From Pseudomonas sp. 30_B (lineage in GTDB: Bacteria > Pseudomonadota > Gammaproteobacteria > Pseudomonadales > Pseudomonadaceae), in contig NZ_JAFGYY010000005.1 in assembly GCF_017491605.1 (NCBI RefSeq), positions 186,001-250,000 on the forward strand: 64,000 nucleotides of DNA. The letters run 5' to 3'. The notes beneath the pieces were generated by a model. The model saw only the letters and a program-made list of their open reading frames with translations, was not told where the DNA came from and ran no database searches. The translations under genes were made by a program, and so were the position numbers. This document shows positions 26,290-34,705 of the stretch, piece by piece (position 1 is the stretch's first letter; the number at the start of each line of letters is the position of its first letter).

Positions 26290-27009
26290 ATGCCCGACGA
26301 ACCCAACCTAAGTTTGCCCTGGCCCGACGCCAATCCCCTGCCGGATACCTTCTTCAACCGCGACGCGCTCACCGTCGCCCGCGAACTGCTGGGCAAAGTG
26401 ATTCGCCATCGGGTCGGCGAGCTCTGGCTGTCCACGCGGATCATCGAGACCGAGGCCTATTACCTCGCGGAGAAGGGCAGCCACGCCTCCCTCGGCTACA
26501 CCGAGAAGCGCAAGGCGCTGTTCCTCGACGGCGGGCACATCTACATGTACTACGCGCGCGGCGGCGACTCGCTGAACTTCAGCGCCGGCGGCGCCGGCAA
26601 CGCGGTGCTGATCAAGTCCGGGCATCCGTGGATGGACCGCATCTCCGGCGACGACGCGCTGGCCCGCATGCGCCAGTTCAACCCGGCCGCCGACGGCAGC
26701 GAACGCCCGATCGGCAAGCTCTGCGCCGGCCAGACCCTGCTCTGCCGCGCCATGGGCCTGAAGGTCCCGGACTGGGACGCCCAACGCTTCGACCCGCAGC
26801 GGCTGTTCGTCGACGACCTCGGCGAGCATCCCGCGCAAGTCATCCAGGCCGCGCGCCTTGGCATTCCCCATGGGCGCGACGAACACCTGCAATACCGTTT
26901 CGTCGATGCCGCCTTCGCCCCCTTCTGCACACGCAACCCACTGCGCCGCGGGCAGGTCGAAGGACGCGACTACCACCTGCTCGGAACCCAGGACGAACCC
27001 CGCCGATGA
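26290..27009 (+). CDS. DNA-3-methyladenine glycosylase (AAG/MPG type)
   Basis: Removes alkylated purines such as 3-methyladenine, starting base-excision repair. The 239-residue product matches the AAG family: ARELLGKVIRHR, then IIETEAYYLAEKGSHAS with catalytic Glu, IYMYYARGGDSLNFS and GAGNAVLIKSGHPWMD. The ATG at 26290 precedes MPDEPNLSLPWPDA. It overlaps the DedA-PAP2 gene as ATGA, so they are co-transcribed. Confidence 0.93.
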   Translation: MPDEPNLSLPWPDANPLPDTFFNRDALTVARELLGKVIRHRVGELWLSTRIIETEAYYLAEKGSHASLGYTEKRKALFLDGGHIYMYYARGGDSLNFSAGGAGNAVLIKSGHPWMDRISGDDALARMRQFNPAADGSERPIGKLCAGQTLLCRAMGLKVPDWDAQRFDPQRLFVDDLGEHPAQVIQAARLGIPHGRDEHLQYRFVDAAFAPFCTRNPLRRGQVEGRDYHLLGTQDEPRR

Positions 27010-28322
27010 TCGACCTCGCCGCCTTCAACACCTGGATGGCCACCCACCCGCAATGGCTCGCCGGAGTCCTGTTCCTCGTCGCCTTCCTCGAATGCGCCGC
27101 GATCATTGGCATCATCCTGCCCGGCGTGGTGATGCTTTTCGCCATCGCCGTGCTGGCCGGCAGCGGCATCCTCGGCCTGGGCGAGACCCTGGCGCTGGCG
27201 TTCTTCGGCGGCCTGCTGGGCGATATCTCGTCCTACTGGATCGGCCGCCACTTCCACCAGGACATCCGCCGTCTGCCGGTACTGCGTCATCGCCCGGAAT
27301 GGCTGGCCGGCGCCGAAGGCTTCTTCGCCCGTTACGGCGTCGCCAGCCTGCTGGTGGGCCGCTTCATCGGTGCCCTGCGGCCCTTCCTACCGATGATCGC
27401 CGGCATGCTCGACATGCCCTTCGGCCGCTTCCTCGCCGTCTCGGTGGTGGCCGCCGCCGGCTGGTCCATCGCCTACCTGGTGCCCGGCTGGGCCACCGGC
27501 GCGGCCATGCGCCTGCCCCTGCCGGAAGGCTTCTGGACGGAAGCCGGGGTGGTCGCCGCCTGCATCGCCGCCGTCTTCGCCCTGATCCTCCACGCCGAAC
27601 TGCGCAGGGAGCGCAACGCGCCGCTGATCGGCGCCCTCGGCTGCTTCGCCCTGCTGATCGCCATGCTGATCGGCTGGCCGTACCTGGACGCCCTCGACAA
27701 GGGACTGATGACACTGGTGCAGGAGCATCGCCAAGCCTGGCTGGACGAGGTGATGGTGGCCGTCACCCGGGTCGGCGACTTCCGCACCCAGTTCATCGCC
27801 GGCGCCCTGCTCGCCCTCCTCCTCGCCCTGCTGCGCCTGTGGCGCCATGCGATCTTCGCCGCCGCCACCCTGATCGGCACGGCGCTGCTGAACGGCACCC
27901 TCAAGCACCTCTTCAGTCGCGCCCGCCCCGAGGTGATCGCCGACCCGCTGTCCGCCTTCAGCATGCCCAGCGGCCACGCCTCGGCGTCCTTCGCCTTCTT
28001 CCTGGTACTCGGTGTATTGGCCAGTCGCGAGAAAAGCCCGCGCGTGCGCCTGACCTGGATGTTGCTGGCCGTCATCCCGGCAGCGTTCATCTCCATCTCG
28101 CGGGTCTATCTGGGCGCCCATTGGCCCAGCGACATCATCGCCGGCGCCCTGCTCGGCGCCTCGGTGTGCGCCGCGTGCCTGTGGCTGAGCCAGCGGCGCC
28201 TGGAACTGCCGGCCCTGGCGCCGCGCATCTGGTGGAGCCTGCTGCCGGCGGCCATGGTGCTGCTGGCAGTGGCCAGCGCCTGGGGACTGTCAGCGGCGAT
28301 CCACCGCTACGCGCCGCTCTGA
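27006..28322 (+). CDS. DedA-family / PAP2 phosphatase fusion membrane protein
   Basis: A 438-residue inner-membrane fusion. Residues 1-200 are a DedA/SNARE-associated domain (ILPGVVMLFA, GDISSYWIGR, GRFIGALRPFLPMIAG), a family linked to undecaprenyl-phosphate or phospholipid translocation. Residues 240-420 are a PAP2 lipid phosphatase with all three motifs: K300-x6-R307P, PSGH at 321-324, and S365R...H372...D376. The combination suggests coupled dephosphorylation and flipping of a lipid phosphate such as undecaprenyl pyrophosphate (inference). It overlaps aag by four bases, probably sharing only transcription. The stop is four bases from the convergent LysR gene. Confidence 0.9.
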   Translation: MIDLAAFNTWMATHPQWLAGVLFLVAFLECAAIIGIILPGVVMLFAIAVLAGSGILGLGETLALAFFGGLLGDISSYWIGRHFHQDIRRLPVLRHRPEWLAGAEGFFARYGVASLLVGRFIGALRPFLPMIAGMLDMPFGRFLAVSVVAAAGWSIAYLVPGWATGAAMRLPLPEGFWTEAGVVAACIAAVFALILHAELRRERNAPLIGALGCFALLIAMLIGWPYLDALDKGLMTLVQEHRQAWLDEVMVAVTRVGDFRTQFIAGALLALLLALLRLWRHAIFAAATLIGTALLNGTLKHLFSRARPEVIADPLSAFSMPSGHASASFAFFLVLGVLASREKSPRVRLTWMLLAVIPAAFISISRVYLGAHWPSDIIAGALLGASVCAACLWLSQRRLELPALAPRIWWSLLPAAMVLLAVASAWGLSAAIHRYAPL

Positions 28323-28325
28323 CGC

Positions 28326-29240
28326 CTACGCCCAGGGGCGCTCTCGCATCAGTTCCGCGCAGCGCAGCTGGACGAACTCCCGCAGTTGGGTCACCGCCCG
28401 GCTGAGCTGGGCGCGGTGGGTGCAGAACAGGTTCATCGGCGTGGCCTCGCCCAGGTAGTCCGCCAGCGCCACCTCCAGCCGGCCGGCGTGCACGTCGGCC
28501 GCCACGTCCAGCCAGGATTTGTACACCAGCCCCTGCCCCGCCACGGCCCAGCGCCGTACTACGTCGGCGTCGTCACACAGGCGGTCGCCGCGCACCGTCA
28601 CCTCGTGCTGCCGGCGGCTGTCGCTGAAGCGCCAGCGCTCGTGAGCGCGCCCGCCCAGCATATAAAGCAGGCAGTTGTGCTTTTGCAGTTCGTCCGGGTG
28701 GGTCGGCTTGCCGTGGCGGGCGAAGTACTCCGGCGCACCGCAGAGCACCCGGCGGTTGTCCGGGGCCAATGGCAACGCGACCAGGTTCGAGTCGCCCGGC
28801 AGGCCGAGGCGGAAGGCCACGTCCACCGGCTGGCGGTAGAGATCGGCCTGGCGGTCGCTGATCAGCAAGCGCAGGCTCATCCGCGGGTGCAGCGCCTGGA
28901 ACTCGTCGAGCCAGGGCAGCAGCACGTTGCGGCCGAAGTCCGACGGCGCGGAAACCTGGAAGTTGCCGGCGATCTCGCTCTTGCCACCGGCCAGCAGTTG
29001 GCGCCCGTCGTCCAGGCTCTGCAACGCGGCGCGGGCATGGGCCAAGTACAGCTCGCCCTCGGCGGTCAGGCGCAGGCTGCGGGTAGATCGGGCGAACAGG
29101 CGCACGTCCAGCTTGCTTTCCAGGCGCTTGAGCGCCGCGCTGGCCACCGCCGGGGACAACTCCAGCTCGCGGGCGGCGGCGGAGAGGCTGCCGCGCTCGG
29201 CGGTGCGGACGAAGATCTGCAAGTCGTCGAAACGCAGCAT
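28326..29240 (-). CDS. LysR-family transcriptional regulator
   Basis: A 304-residue LTTR: N-terminal winged helix (FDDLQIFVRTAERGSLSAAAREL...AVASAALKRLE, residues 4-45) and a C-terminal effector domain (about 90-300). I chose ATG at 29240, eight bases after AAAGGA; a TTG at 29246 is also open but too close to the ribosome site. It is divergent from a monooxygenase/oxidoreductase pair, the usual LysR arrangement, so it probably regulates them. Ligand unknown. Confidence 0.92.
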   Translation of the reverse strand: MLRFDDLQIFVRTAERGSLSAAARELELSPAVASAALKRLESKLDVRLFARSTRSLRLTAEGELYLAHARAALQSLDDGRQLLAGGKSEIAGNFQVSAPSDFGRNVLLPWLDEFQALHPRMSLRLLISDRQADLYRQPVDVAFRLGLPGDSNLVALPLAPDNRRVLCGAPEYFARHGKPTHPDELQKHNCLLYMLGGRAHERWRFSDSRRQHEVTVRGDRLCDDADVVRRWAVAGQGLVYKSWLDVAADVHAGRLEVALADYLGEATPMNLFCTHRAQLSRAVTQLREFVQLRCAELMRERPWA

Positions 29241-29259
29241 TTTCAAAATTCCTTTGAAA
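29241..29259. promoter_or_regulatory. Inverted repeat at the LysR start
   Basis: A perfect TTTCAAA-N5-TTTGAAA dyad abuts the LysR start codon and contains its ribosome site (AAAGGA on the minus strand). It could be an autoregulatory operator or an RNA hairpin hiding the ribosome site. Confidence 0.4.
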
Positions 29260-29343
29260 GAGCCTCTCTACTTACGCGATTTTTCTTCCCGGCGAAAGAG
29301 AGCAGCATGCCCTCACCTTCCCCGCCCCACTGGAGAACCCCGG

Positions 29344-29631
29344 ATGAGCCTGACCCTGATCGCCATCATTCGCGCCAAGCCCGGCCGCGCCGACAGCCTG
29401 CAGCAGCACCTGCACGCCATGCTCGCGCCATCCCGCACCGAGGCCGGCTGCCTGCAGTACGACCTGCACCGCGACATCAAGGACGCCGACCTGATCTACA
29501 TGATCGAGCAATGGCGCGACGAGGAAGCCCTGGCCGAACACGAGGCCAGCCCGCACTTCCAGGCCTTCGTGAAGGCCGCCGAACCTGACCTTGCGGAACT
29601 CGATATCCGCCTGATGAACCGTATCGACTGA
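29344..29631 (+). CDS. Antibiotic-biosynthesis-monooxygenase (ABM) domain protein
   Basis: A 95-residue ferredoxin-like ABM/YgiN-type protein: LTLIAIIRAKPGRADSLQQHL at the start, GCLQYDLHRDIKDADLIYMIEQWRDEEAL in the middle, SPHFQAF near the end. Members act on quinols or reactive aromatics without a cofactor, or as dimeric scavengers. The ATG follows CACTGGAGAACCCCGG. It precedes the oxidoreductase by 11 bases, forming a LysR-controlled pair. Confidence 0.88.
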   Translation: MSLTLIAIIRAKPGRADSLQQHLHAMLAPSRTEAGCLQYDLHRDIKDADLIYMIEQWRDEEALAEHEASPHFQAFVKAAEPDLAELDIRLMNRID

Positions 29632-29642
29632 AGGACTGCCCC

Positions 29643-30656
29643 ATGAAAGCCATCGGCTACACCCAGAGCCTGCCCAGCAGCGATCCGAACGCCCTGCTCG
29701 ACATCGAATTGCCGGAACCGACGCCCGGCCCGCGCGACCTGCTGGTGGAGGTACGCGCCATCTCCGTCAACCCGGTGGACACCAAGGTGCGCCAGCGCGC
29801 CCAGCCTGCCGAAGGCCAGTACAAGGTGCTCGGCTGGGACGCCGCCGGCGTGGTCCGCGCGGTGGGCAGCGAGGTCAGCCTGTTCAAGCCGGGCGACAAG
29901 GTCTGGTACGCCGGCGACCTGACGCGCCCCGGCAGCAATGCCGAGCTGCAGTTGGTGGACGAGCGCATCGTCGGCCCGATGCCGCAGAGCCTGGACTTCG
30001 CCCATGCCGCCGCCCTGCCGCTGACCACCATCACCGCCTGGGAACTGCTGTTCGACCGCCTGCAGGTGGCCGAGGGCAGCGCCAGCGGCGGGCAGAGCCT
30101 GCTGATCGTCGGCGCCGCCGGCGGCGTCGGTTCGATCCTTACCCAACTGGCGCGCCAGCTCACCGGCATGACGGTGATCGGCACCGCCTCGCGCCCGGAA
30201 ACCCAGGAGTGGGTACGCAACCTCGGTGCGCACCATGTGATCGATCACCGCAAGCCACTGAGCGAGGAACTCAAGCGCATCGGCATCGGCGAAGTCACCC
30301 ACGTCGCGAGCCTCAACCAGACCGAGCAGCACCTGGCCGAGATCGTTGCCAGCCTGCGCCCGCAGAGCCGTCTGGCGCTGATCGACGACCCGGACAGCCT
30401 CGACGTGCGCCTGCTCAAGCAGAAGAGCCTGTCGCTGCACTGGGAGTTCATGTACACCCGTTCGATGTTCCAGACCAACGACATGATCGAACAGCACAAG
30501 CTGCTGCAGCGCGTGGCCGGGCTGATCGACAGCGGCGTGCTGATGACCACCCTGGGCGAGCACTTCGGCCGGATCGACGCGGCCAACCTGCGCCGCGCCC
30601 ATGCGCTGCTGGAGAGCAACACGGCCAAGGGCAAGATCGTGCTGGAGGGGTTCTAA
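29643..30656 (+). CDS. Zinc-type alcohol dehydrogenase-like / quinone oxidoreductase family protein
   Basis: A 337-residue medium-chain reductase: GroES-like N-terminal part (ISVNPVDTKVRQR, VLGWDAAGVVRAVGSEV) and a Rossmann domain with LLIVGAAGGVGSILTQLARQL near residues 155-175. The catalytic-zinc ligands of true alcohol dehydrogenases are absent, so a zinc-independent NADPH:quinone/enal reductase is likely. Co-transcription with the ABM gene suggests detoxification of a quinone or reactive carbonyl (inference). Confidence 0.88.
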   Translation: MKAIGYTQSLPSSDPNALLDIELPEPTPGPRDLLVEVRAISVNPVDTKVRQRAQPAEGQYKVLGWDAAGVVRAVGSEVSLFKPGDKVWYAGDLTRPGSNAELQLVDERIVGPMPQSLDFAHAAALPLTTITAWELLFDRLQVAEGSASGGQSLLIVGAAGGVGSILTQLARQLTGMTVIGTASRPETQEWVRNLGAHHVIDHRKPLSEELKRIGIGEVTHVASLNQTEQHLAEIVASLRPQSRLALIDDPDSLDVRLLKQKSLSLHWEFMYTRSMFQTNDMIEQHKLLQRVAGLIDSGVLMTTLGEHFGRIDAANLRRAHALLESNTAKGKIVLEGF

Positions 30657-30679
30657 GCCAGGTGCGCCCATCGGCTTTG

Positions 30680-30749
30680 TTCGCGAGCACGCTCGCTCCT
30701 ACGAAGAGCACACCGGCGCAGACCTGTAGGAGCGAGCTTGCTCGCGAAC
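30680..30749. repeat. REP pair in tail-to-tail order
   Basis: TTCGCGAGCACGCTCGCTCC then, 27 bases on, GTAGGAGCGAGCTTGCTCGC. The two units are the same REP as at 2840 but arranged with the opposite order of arms, in the gap between convergent genes. Confidence 0.92.
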
Positions 30750-30758
30750 CGGCCCGGT

Positions 30759-31562
30759 TCAGTCCGCGACCTTGGCCCCCGCCAGCAACCGGCAGAGCTT
30801 CTCGGTGGCATCGAGCATGGCGTAGCTCGGCCGTTCCAGGTTCTTGTCGGGGATCGGCCAGAGCTGGCCCAGGCGGGTGGCGGTCAGTTGCGGCATCCGC
30901 GTCCAGGCTTGCAGCTCGGCATGGCTGCCGCCCAGGATCACCTCCGGATCGCGCGCCAGCACCGCCTCCTGGCTGACCTGCGGCGCCGGCAGGCTGAGGT
31001 CGGCGAACAGGTTGCGGCCGCCGCACACGCCCAGCGCATCGCTGATGATCTGGTTGCCGCCCAGCGTATAGAGCGGGCGATTCCAGACCTGATAGAACAC
31101 CTTCAGCGGCCGCTCCCGCCGGTACTGGCTACGCAGCGCCTGCAAGCGCTCTTCGAATTGCCGCGCCAGCGCCCGCCCCTGCTCCTGCCGGCCCAGGCGC
31201 TCGCCCAGATCGCGCAATTGCCGCGCGACATCGTCCAGGCGATGGGGATCGGCGAGATAGACGGGAATACCGAAGGATTTCAGCTGGGCCAGTTGCGCGT
31301 CCGGCACCGCCCCCGGCCAGACCAGCAGGAGGTCGGGGCGCAGGGCCAGCACCTGCTCCAGGTTCACCTGGCCGTAGCGCCCCACCGAGGCCAGGCCATC
31401 CAACGCCGGCGGACGCGGCCCGCCGTCGAGCACGCCAACCAGCCGGTCGGCCGCGCCCAGTTCGAGCACCATGTCGGTGAGGGACGGCGCCAGGCTGACC
31501 ACCCGCTCCGCCGCCGCCAACGGCAAGGCCAGCAGCGTGAGCAGGCAGAGAATGCGGCGCAT
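30759..31562 (-). CDS. BtuF-like periplasmic cobalamin-binding protein
   Basis: A 267-residue class III substrate-binding protein: signal peptide [18 protein letters not shown], then RVVSLAPSLTDMVLELGAADRLVGV, typical of BtuF/FhuD-type proteins, LRPDLLLVWPG in lobe one, a helical backbone, and VFYQVWNRPLYTLGG in lobe two. The vitamin B12 specificity is by family resemblance. No btuCD transporter genes are adjacent. It overlaps the upstream membrane gene as ATGA, making a ribA-membrane protein-btuF operon. Confidence 0.82.
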   Translation of the reverse strand: MRRILCLLTLLALPLAAAERVVSLAPSLTDMVLELGAADRLVGVLDGGPRPPALDGLASVGRYGQVNLEQVLALRPDLLLVWPGAVPDAQLAQLKSFGIPVYLADPHRLDDVARQLRDLGERLGRQEQGRALARQFEERLQALRSQYRRERPLKVFYQVWNRPLYTLGGNQIISDALGVCGGRNLFADLSLPAPQVSQEAVLARDPEVILGGSHAELQAWTRMPQLTATRLGQLWPIPDKNLERPSYAMLDATEKLCRLLAGAKVAD

Positions 31563-31978
31563 CAGACGAGCTGGCGGGGAATACGGTACAGCCAGAGGAT
31601 GACCAGGCTGGCCAGCCCCAGCAGCAGGACGGCCACGCCGCTCAGATTGACCAGCACCGCCAGGGCGCCAATCCAGGCCGGCAGGCTGCCGACCAGTACA
31701 CCATGGCGTTGCGCGGCGCCCAGCGCCTGCCAGGCCGCCGGCTCGTCGGCCGTGTCGCGGGCATTCTGCGCAGCGACCAGCGCACGCTTGTAGCCACGGA
31801 ACAACGGCAGGGTGAGGAACATCGAGATCAGACCGGCTACGAAAGCCGGCGTGGCCAGCGCTTCCGGCCAGCCCGTTTCACCCGCCAGCGCCAGCAACAG
31901 GTGCTGCGGCGCCAGCGCGAGGGCCAGCAACAGCCACCAGATCAGAGTCAGCCGGCGCCGGGCGACGGCGCGGTTCAC
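31562..31978 (-). CDS. Small integral membrane protein of unknown function
   Basis: A 138-residue protein with about four hydrophobic segments ([56 protein letters not shown]) and a soluble loop [19 protein letters not shown] between the second and third. The start is GTG at 31978, overlapping the ribA stop as GTGA; its stop overlaps the btuF-like start. I do not recognise a named family. It resembles conserved Pseudomonas proteins beside ribA. Confidence 0.78.
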   Translation of the reverse strand: MNRAVARRRLTLIWWLLLALALAPQHLLLALAGETGWPEALATPAFVAGLISMFLTLPLFRGYKRALVAAQNARDTADEPAAWQALGAAQRHGVLVGSLPAWIGALAVLVNLSGVAVLLLGLASLVILWLYRIPRQLV

Positions 31979-32604
31979 GAAGCGGAAACCTCGGCCTCGG
32001 CTTCGCCCTGGTGCATGTTGCCCAGCATGTGGCCGAGCTTGCCGGCCTTGGTCGCCAGGTAGCGCTTGTTGTGCGGGTTCAGGCCCTTCTGCAGCGGCAC
32101 GCGCTCGGCGACGGTCAGGCCGTAGCCTTCCAGTGCTTTCACCTTGCGCGGGTTGTTGGTCATCAGCTTCAGCGAGCAGACGCCCAGGTGCTTGAGCATC
32201 GGCAGGCACATCGCGTAGTCGCGCTGGTCGGCGCCAAAGCCCAGGGCCAGGTTGGCTTCCACGGTGTCCGCCCCCTCGTCCTGCAGGGCATAGGCGCGGA
32301 TCTTGTTGAGCAGGCCGATGCCACGGCCTTCCTGACGCAGGTACAGCAGCACGCCGCGACCTTCCTTGGCGATGGCGGCGAGTGCGCCTTCGAGCTGGAA
32401 ACCGCAGTCGCAGCGCAGGCTGAACAGCGCGTCGCCCGTGAGGCACTCGGAATGCAGACGCCCCAGCGCCGGCTGGCCGTCGTCGAGCTGGCCCATGGTC
32501 AGGGCGACGTGTTCCTTGCCGGTCTCCTCATCGAGGAAACCATGCATGGTGAACTCGCCGAAGGGGGTGGGCAGCTTGGAGGCGGCGACGAAAACGACAG
32601 ACAC
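31975..32604 (-). CDS. ribA: GTP cyclohydrolase II
   Basis: First committed enzyme of riboflavin synthesis: GTP to the diaminopyrimidine, formate and pyrophosphate. The 209-residue product keeps the zinc site C54-x10-C65-x-C67 ([16 protein letters not shown]) and the active-site [21 protein letters not shown]. The start is GTG at 32604, seven bases after AGGAG. Because the fused cyclohydrolase domain of the ribB homologue at 36944 lacks these cysteines, this gene should supply the activity. No riboswitch was seen here. Confidence 0.95.
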   Translation of the reverse strand: MSVVFVAASKLPTPFGEFTMHGFLDEETGKEHVALTMGQLDDGQPALGRLHSECLTGDALFSLRCDCGFQLEGALAAIAKEGRGVLLYLRQEGRGIGLLNKIRAYALQDEGADTVEANLALGFGADQRDYAMCLPMLKHLGVCSLKLMTNNPRKVKALEGYGLTVAERVPLQKGLNPHNKRYLATKAGKLGHMLGNMHQGEAEAEVSAS

Positions 32605-32721
32605 CGGAAACTCCTGAAAGATTTATCTATGGAAGGAGGACCGGCATTGTAGCAGCAGCGCCGGCCGCACCGTCATTGCGAATTCTGCAAGATAAGCATC
32701 GACGCTATCGATGGAAGCGCC

Positions 32722-33369
32722 TCAGTGCTTGGCCTGGATATACATCATGCCCTGGTCCTCACGCCAACCCACCCGGTTGAGATAGCTCATGCCGAGCAGG
32801 ATTTCGGTGGGGAACTCACCTTCCAGCACCACCGCCTCGACGCCCAGCACCTCAACGCCACCGAGTTTCACGCTGTTGAGCGAAATACGCCATCCCTTGG
32901 CCGTACCACTGGCGGTGGACGCCATCATCGGCGTGCCAACGGCGCGGTAGTCGATGCCCAGCCGGCGCGCCTGGCCTTCGTTCATCGCCACGGTGGTGGC
33001 GCCGGTATCCACCAGGAACTGCGCACTCTGGTGGTTGATGGTCCCGGAAACCCAGTAATGGCCGCCGGTGCCGCGGGCGATGCCCATTTCGGTGCGTGCC
33101 GCCGGTGCCGAATAGCCCTCGCCGTTGTACTCGCGCTCCAGCTCGTAGGTTTGCTCCGTGCCACCGACACGCAGCACCGCCTTGTGGGCATCGGCACTGA
33201 CCAACTGGACGCCATCCGGACCGGTCTGCCCCACCTTGAGCAGTTTGCGCTGGCCATCGATGTTGAGCACCGCAGCTCCTGGGAACAGCCCCACCACCCG
33301 CACCTGGGGCGCAGCCAGCGCCAGCGCGGAACAGAGGGAGAGGCACAAGGGCAGGAACAGACGCGGCAT
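32722..33369 (-). CDS. Retropepsin-like aspartic protease, secreted
   Basis: A 215-residue clan AA protease: signal peptide MPRLFLPLCLSLCSALALAA, then a central domain with the single catalytic motif DTGATTVAM (Asp121), followed by LLGMSYLNRVGW, the conserved hydrophobic-G flap of TIGR02281-type proteins. One Asp motif implies a homodimer. The ATG at 33369 is preceded by AAGGAG that overlaps the end of the upstream binding-protein gene, so the two are coupled. Confidence 0.88.
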   Translation of the reverse strand: MPRLFLPLCLSLCSALALAAPQVRVVGLFPGAAVLNIDGQRKLLKVGQTGPDGVQLVSADAHKAVLRVGGTEQTYELEREYNGEGYSAPAARTEMGIARGTGGHYWVSGTINHQSAQFLVDTGATTVAMNEGQARRLGIDYRAVGTPMMASTASGTAKGWRISLNSVKLGGVEVLGVEAVVLEGEFPTEILLGMSYLNRVGWREDQGMMYIQAKH

Positions 33370-33374
33370 CACGA

Positions 33375-34118
33375 TCACTCCTTGGGTGGCAGCAGCGGCT
33401 TGAGTGGGGCATAGGGCCAATCCCAGCGGGCGAACAGGCGCTCCAGCTCACCAGTGCGGTAGAGCACCTGCATGCGCGCATCGAACAGACGCGCGAGCGC
33501 GCGGCCACGTTCGTTGTTGGCAAAGCCAAGATACAGCGGAATCGAGGCGACTTCGGTGATCCGGTAGGCGCTGGCATCGACGCCCTTGCCCTGAAGCATC
33601 TCCTCGAGCTCGGGGCGGGCATCGATGAAATAGTCGATCCGCCGGCTGTCGAGCATCGGCAGTGCAGAGCTGCGACGCTGCAGCTCGTTGCGCTGGCTTA
33701 CGTGTTCCAGGTAACGGTCGAAGGAATAACCGCGCATCCAGGCCAGGCGGTAGCGGTCCAGATCCACCGGCTTCGGTACCGGCGACGCCTTGAGCCCCAG
33801 CGCGCCGATCGGGTCGACGTCGAAAGGCCAGCGCGGGTAGATCACATTGCTGATTTCATCGCGATAGGCACCGACCCAGGCATCCGCCTCGCCACGCTGC
33901 ACCAATCCGACCGAGCGCACATAGGGCTCGCTGCGCGGGACCAGGCGCACGCCCTCCGGCTCGTACAGGGCGCGCAGCAGGTCCCAGGCCAGTCCGCGAC
34001 CATCGGCCTGGGTGTAGTTGGCCCACGCCTCGCTGGCGACGCGGATTTCAGTGGGCGGAGCATCAGCCAACGCCGGCAGCCACCACAGCATGCAGAGCAG
34101 GCACAGCAGTCGGCGCAT
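33375..34118 (-). CDS. Periplasmic solute-binding-like protein (type 2 fold)
   Basis: A 247-residue protein with signal peptide MRRLLCLLCMLWWLPALA and an SBP_bac_3-like fold: EIRVASEAWANYTQADGRGLAWDLLRALYE opens the first lobe, VQRGEADAWVGAYRDE is the cleft segment. No ABC permease or ATPase is nearby and its partner is a protease, so it may be a sensor or orphan binder rather than a transporter component. Ligand unknown. Confidence 0.8.
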   Translation of the reverse strand: MRRLLCLLCMLWWLPALADAPPTEIRVASEAWANYTQADGRGLAWDLLRALYEPEGVRLVPRSEPYVRSVGLVQRGEADAWVGAYRDEISNVIYPRWPFDVDPIGALGLKASPVPKPVDLDRYRLAWMRGYSFDRYLEHVSQRNELQRRSSALPMLDSRRIDYFIDARPELEEMLQGKGVDASAYRITEVASIPLYLGFANNERGRALARLFDARMQVLYRTGELERLFARWDWPYAPLKPLLPPKE

Positions 34119-34137
34119 CGATCGTCCTCAGAGCCTG

Positions 34138-34170
34138 TTTCCAACGCAGCATGGGCAAGCGCAGGCAGAC
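34138..34170. repeat. Possible end fragment of the structured repeat family
   Basis: TTTCCAACGCAGCATGGGCA and the following AGCGCAGGCAGA resemble the right outer end of the four structured repeats described at 36845, 46190, 57861 and 58761, but no matching left arm or core is present. Probably a truncated copy. Confidence 0.35.
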
Positions 34171-34183
34171 ATCGGACCGGCCC

Positions 34184-34705
34184 TCAGATCAGCCAGCGGG
34201 CCCAGCCCCATGTCAGCCCCTGCATCACCAGCCAGGCGAATACGCCGGCCAGCACATCGTCCAGCATGATGCCCACGCCGCCATGGACGTTGCGGTCGAT
34301 CCAACTGATCGGCCAGGGCTTGGAGATATCGACGATGCGGAACACCACGAAACCCACCAGCAACCACCACCAACCCTCCGGCACCAGCCAGAGGGTGATC
34401 CACATGCCGACCATCTCGTCCCAGACGATCCCTTCGTGGTCGTGCACGCGCAGATCGTCCGCGACCCTGCCGCACAGCCAGAAACCGAACAGCATGGTCA
34501 CGCCCAGCATCAGCCAATACCCCCAGTCCGGGAGCATCTGCCACAGCGGTATGAAGGGTAGCGCAACCAGCGAACCCCAGGTGCCGGGCGCCTTGGGCAA
34601 GGTGCCGGAACCGAAGCCGAAGGCCAGGAAATGCCAGGGGTTGCTCCATACCGAATGGGGCACGGGTTGGGCCGGGGCCTGGTTGGGGTGTTCTGTCACG
34701 GTCAC
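34184..34705 (-). CDS. pgpA: Phosphatidylglycerophosphatase A
   Basis: Dephosphorylates phosphatidylglycerol phosphate in the inner membrane. The 173-residue product shows FGFGSGTLPKAPGTWGSLVALP, the metal-ligand segment VHDHEGIVWDEMVGMWITL and the C-terminal HGGVGIMLDDVLAG. The start is GTG at 34705, overlapping the thiL stop as GTGA. It ends the nusB-thiL-pgpA run conserved across gamma-proteobacteria. Confidence 0.95.
   Translation of the reverse strand: MTVTEHPNQAPAQPVPHSVWSNPWHFLAFGFGSGTLPKAPGTWGSLVALPFIPLWQMLPDWGYWLMLGVTMLFGFWLCGRVADDLRVHDHEGIVWDEMVGMWITLWLVPEGWWWLLVGFVVFRIVDISKPWPISWIDRNVHGGVGIMLDDVLAGVFAWLVMQGLTWGWARWLI

Noticed and set aside
31562..32446. 294-codon frame for the membrane protein beside ribA
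   Set aside because: The upstream half overlaps ribA and is a shadow; a GTG start at 31978 overlapping the ribA stop explains the gene.
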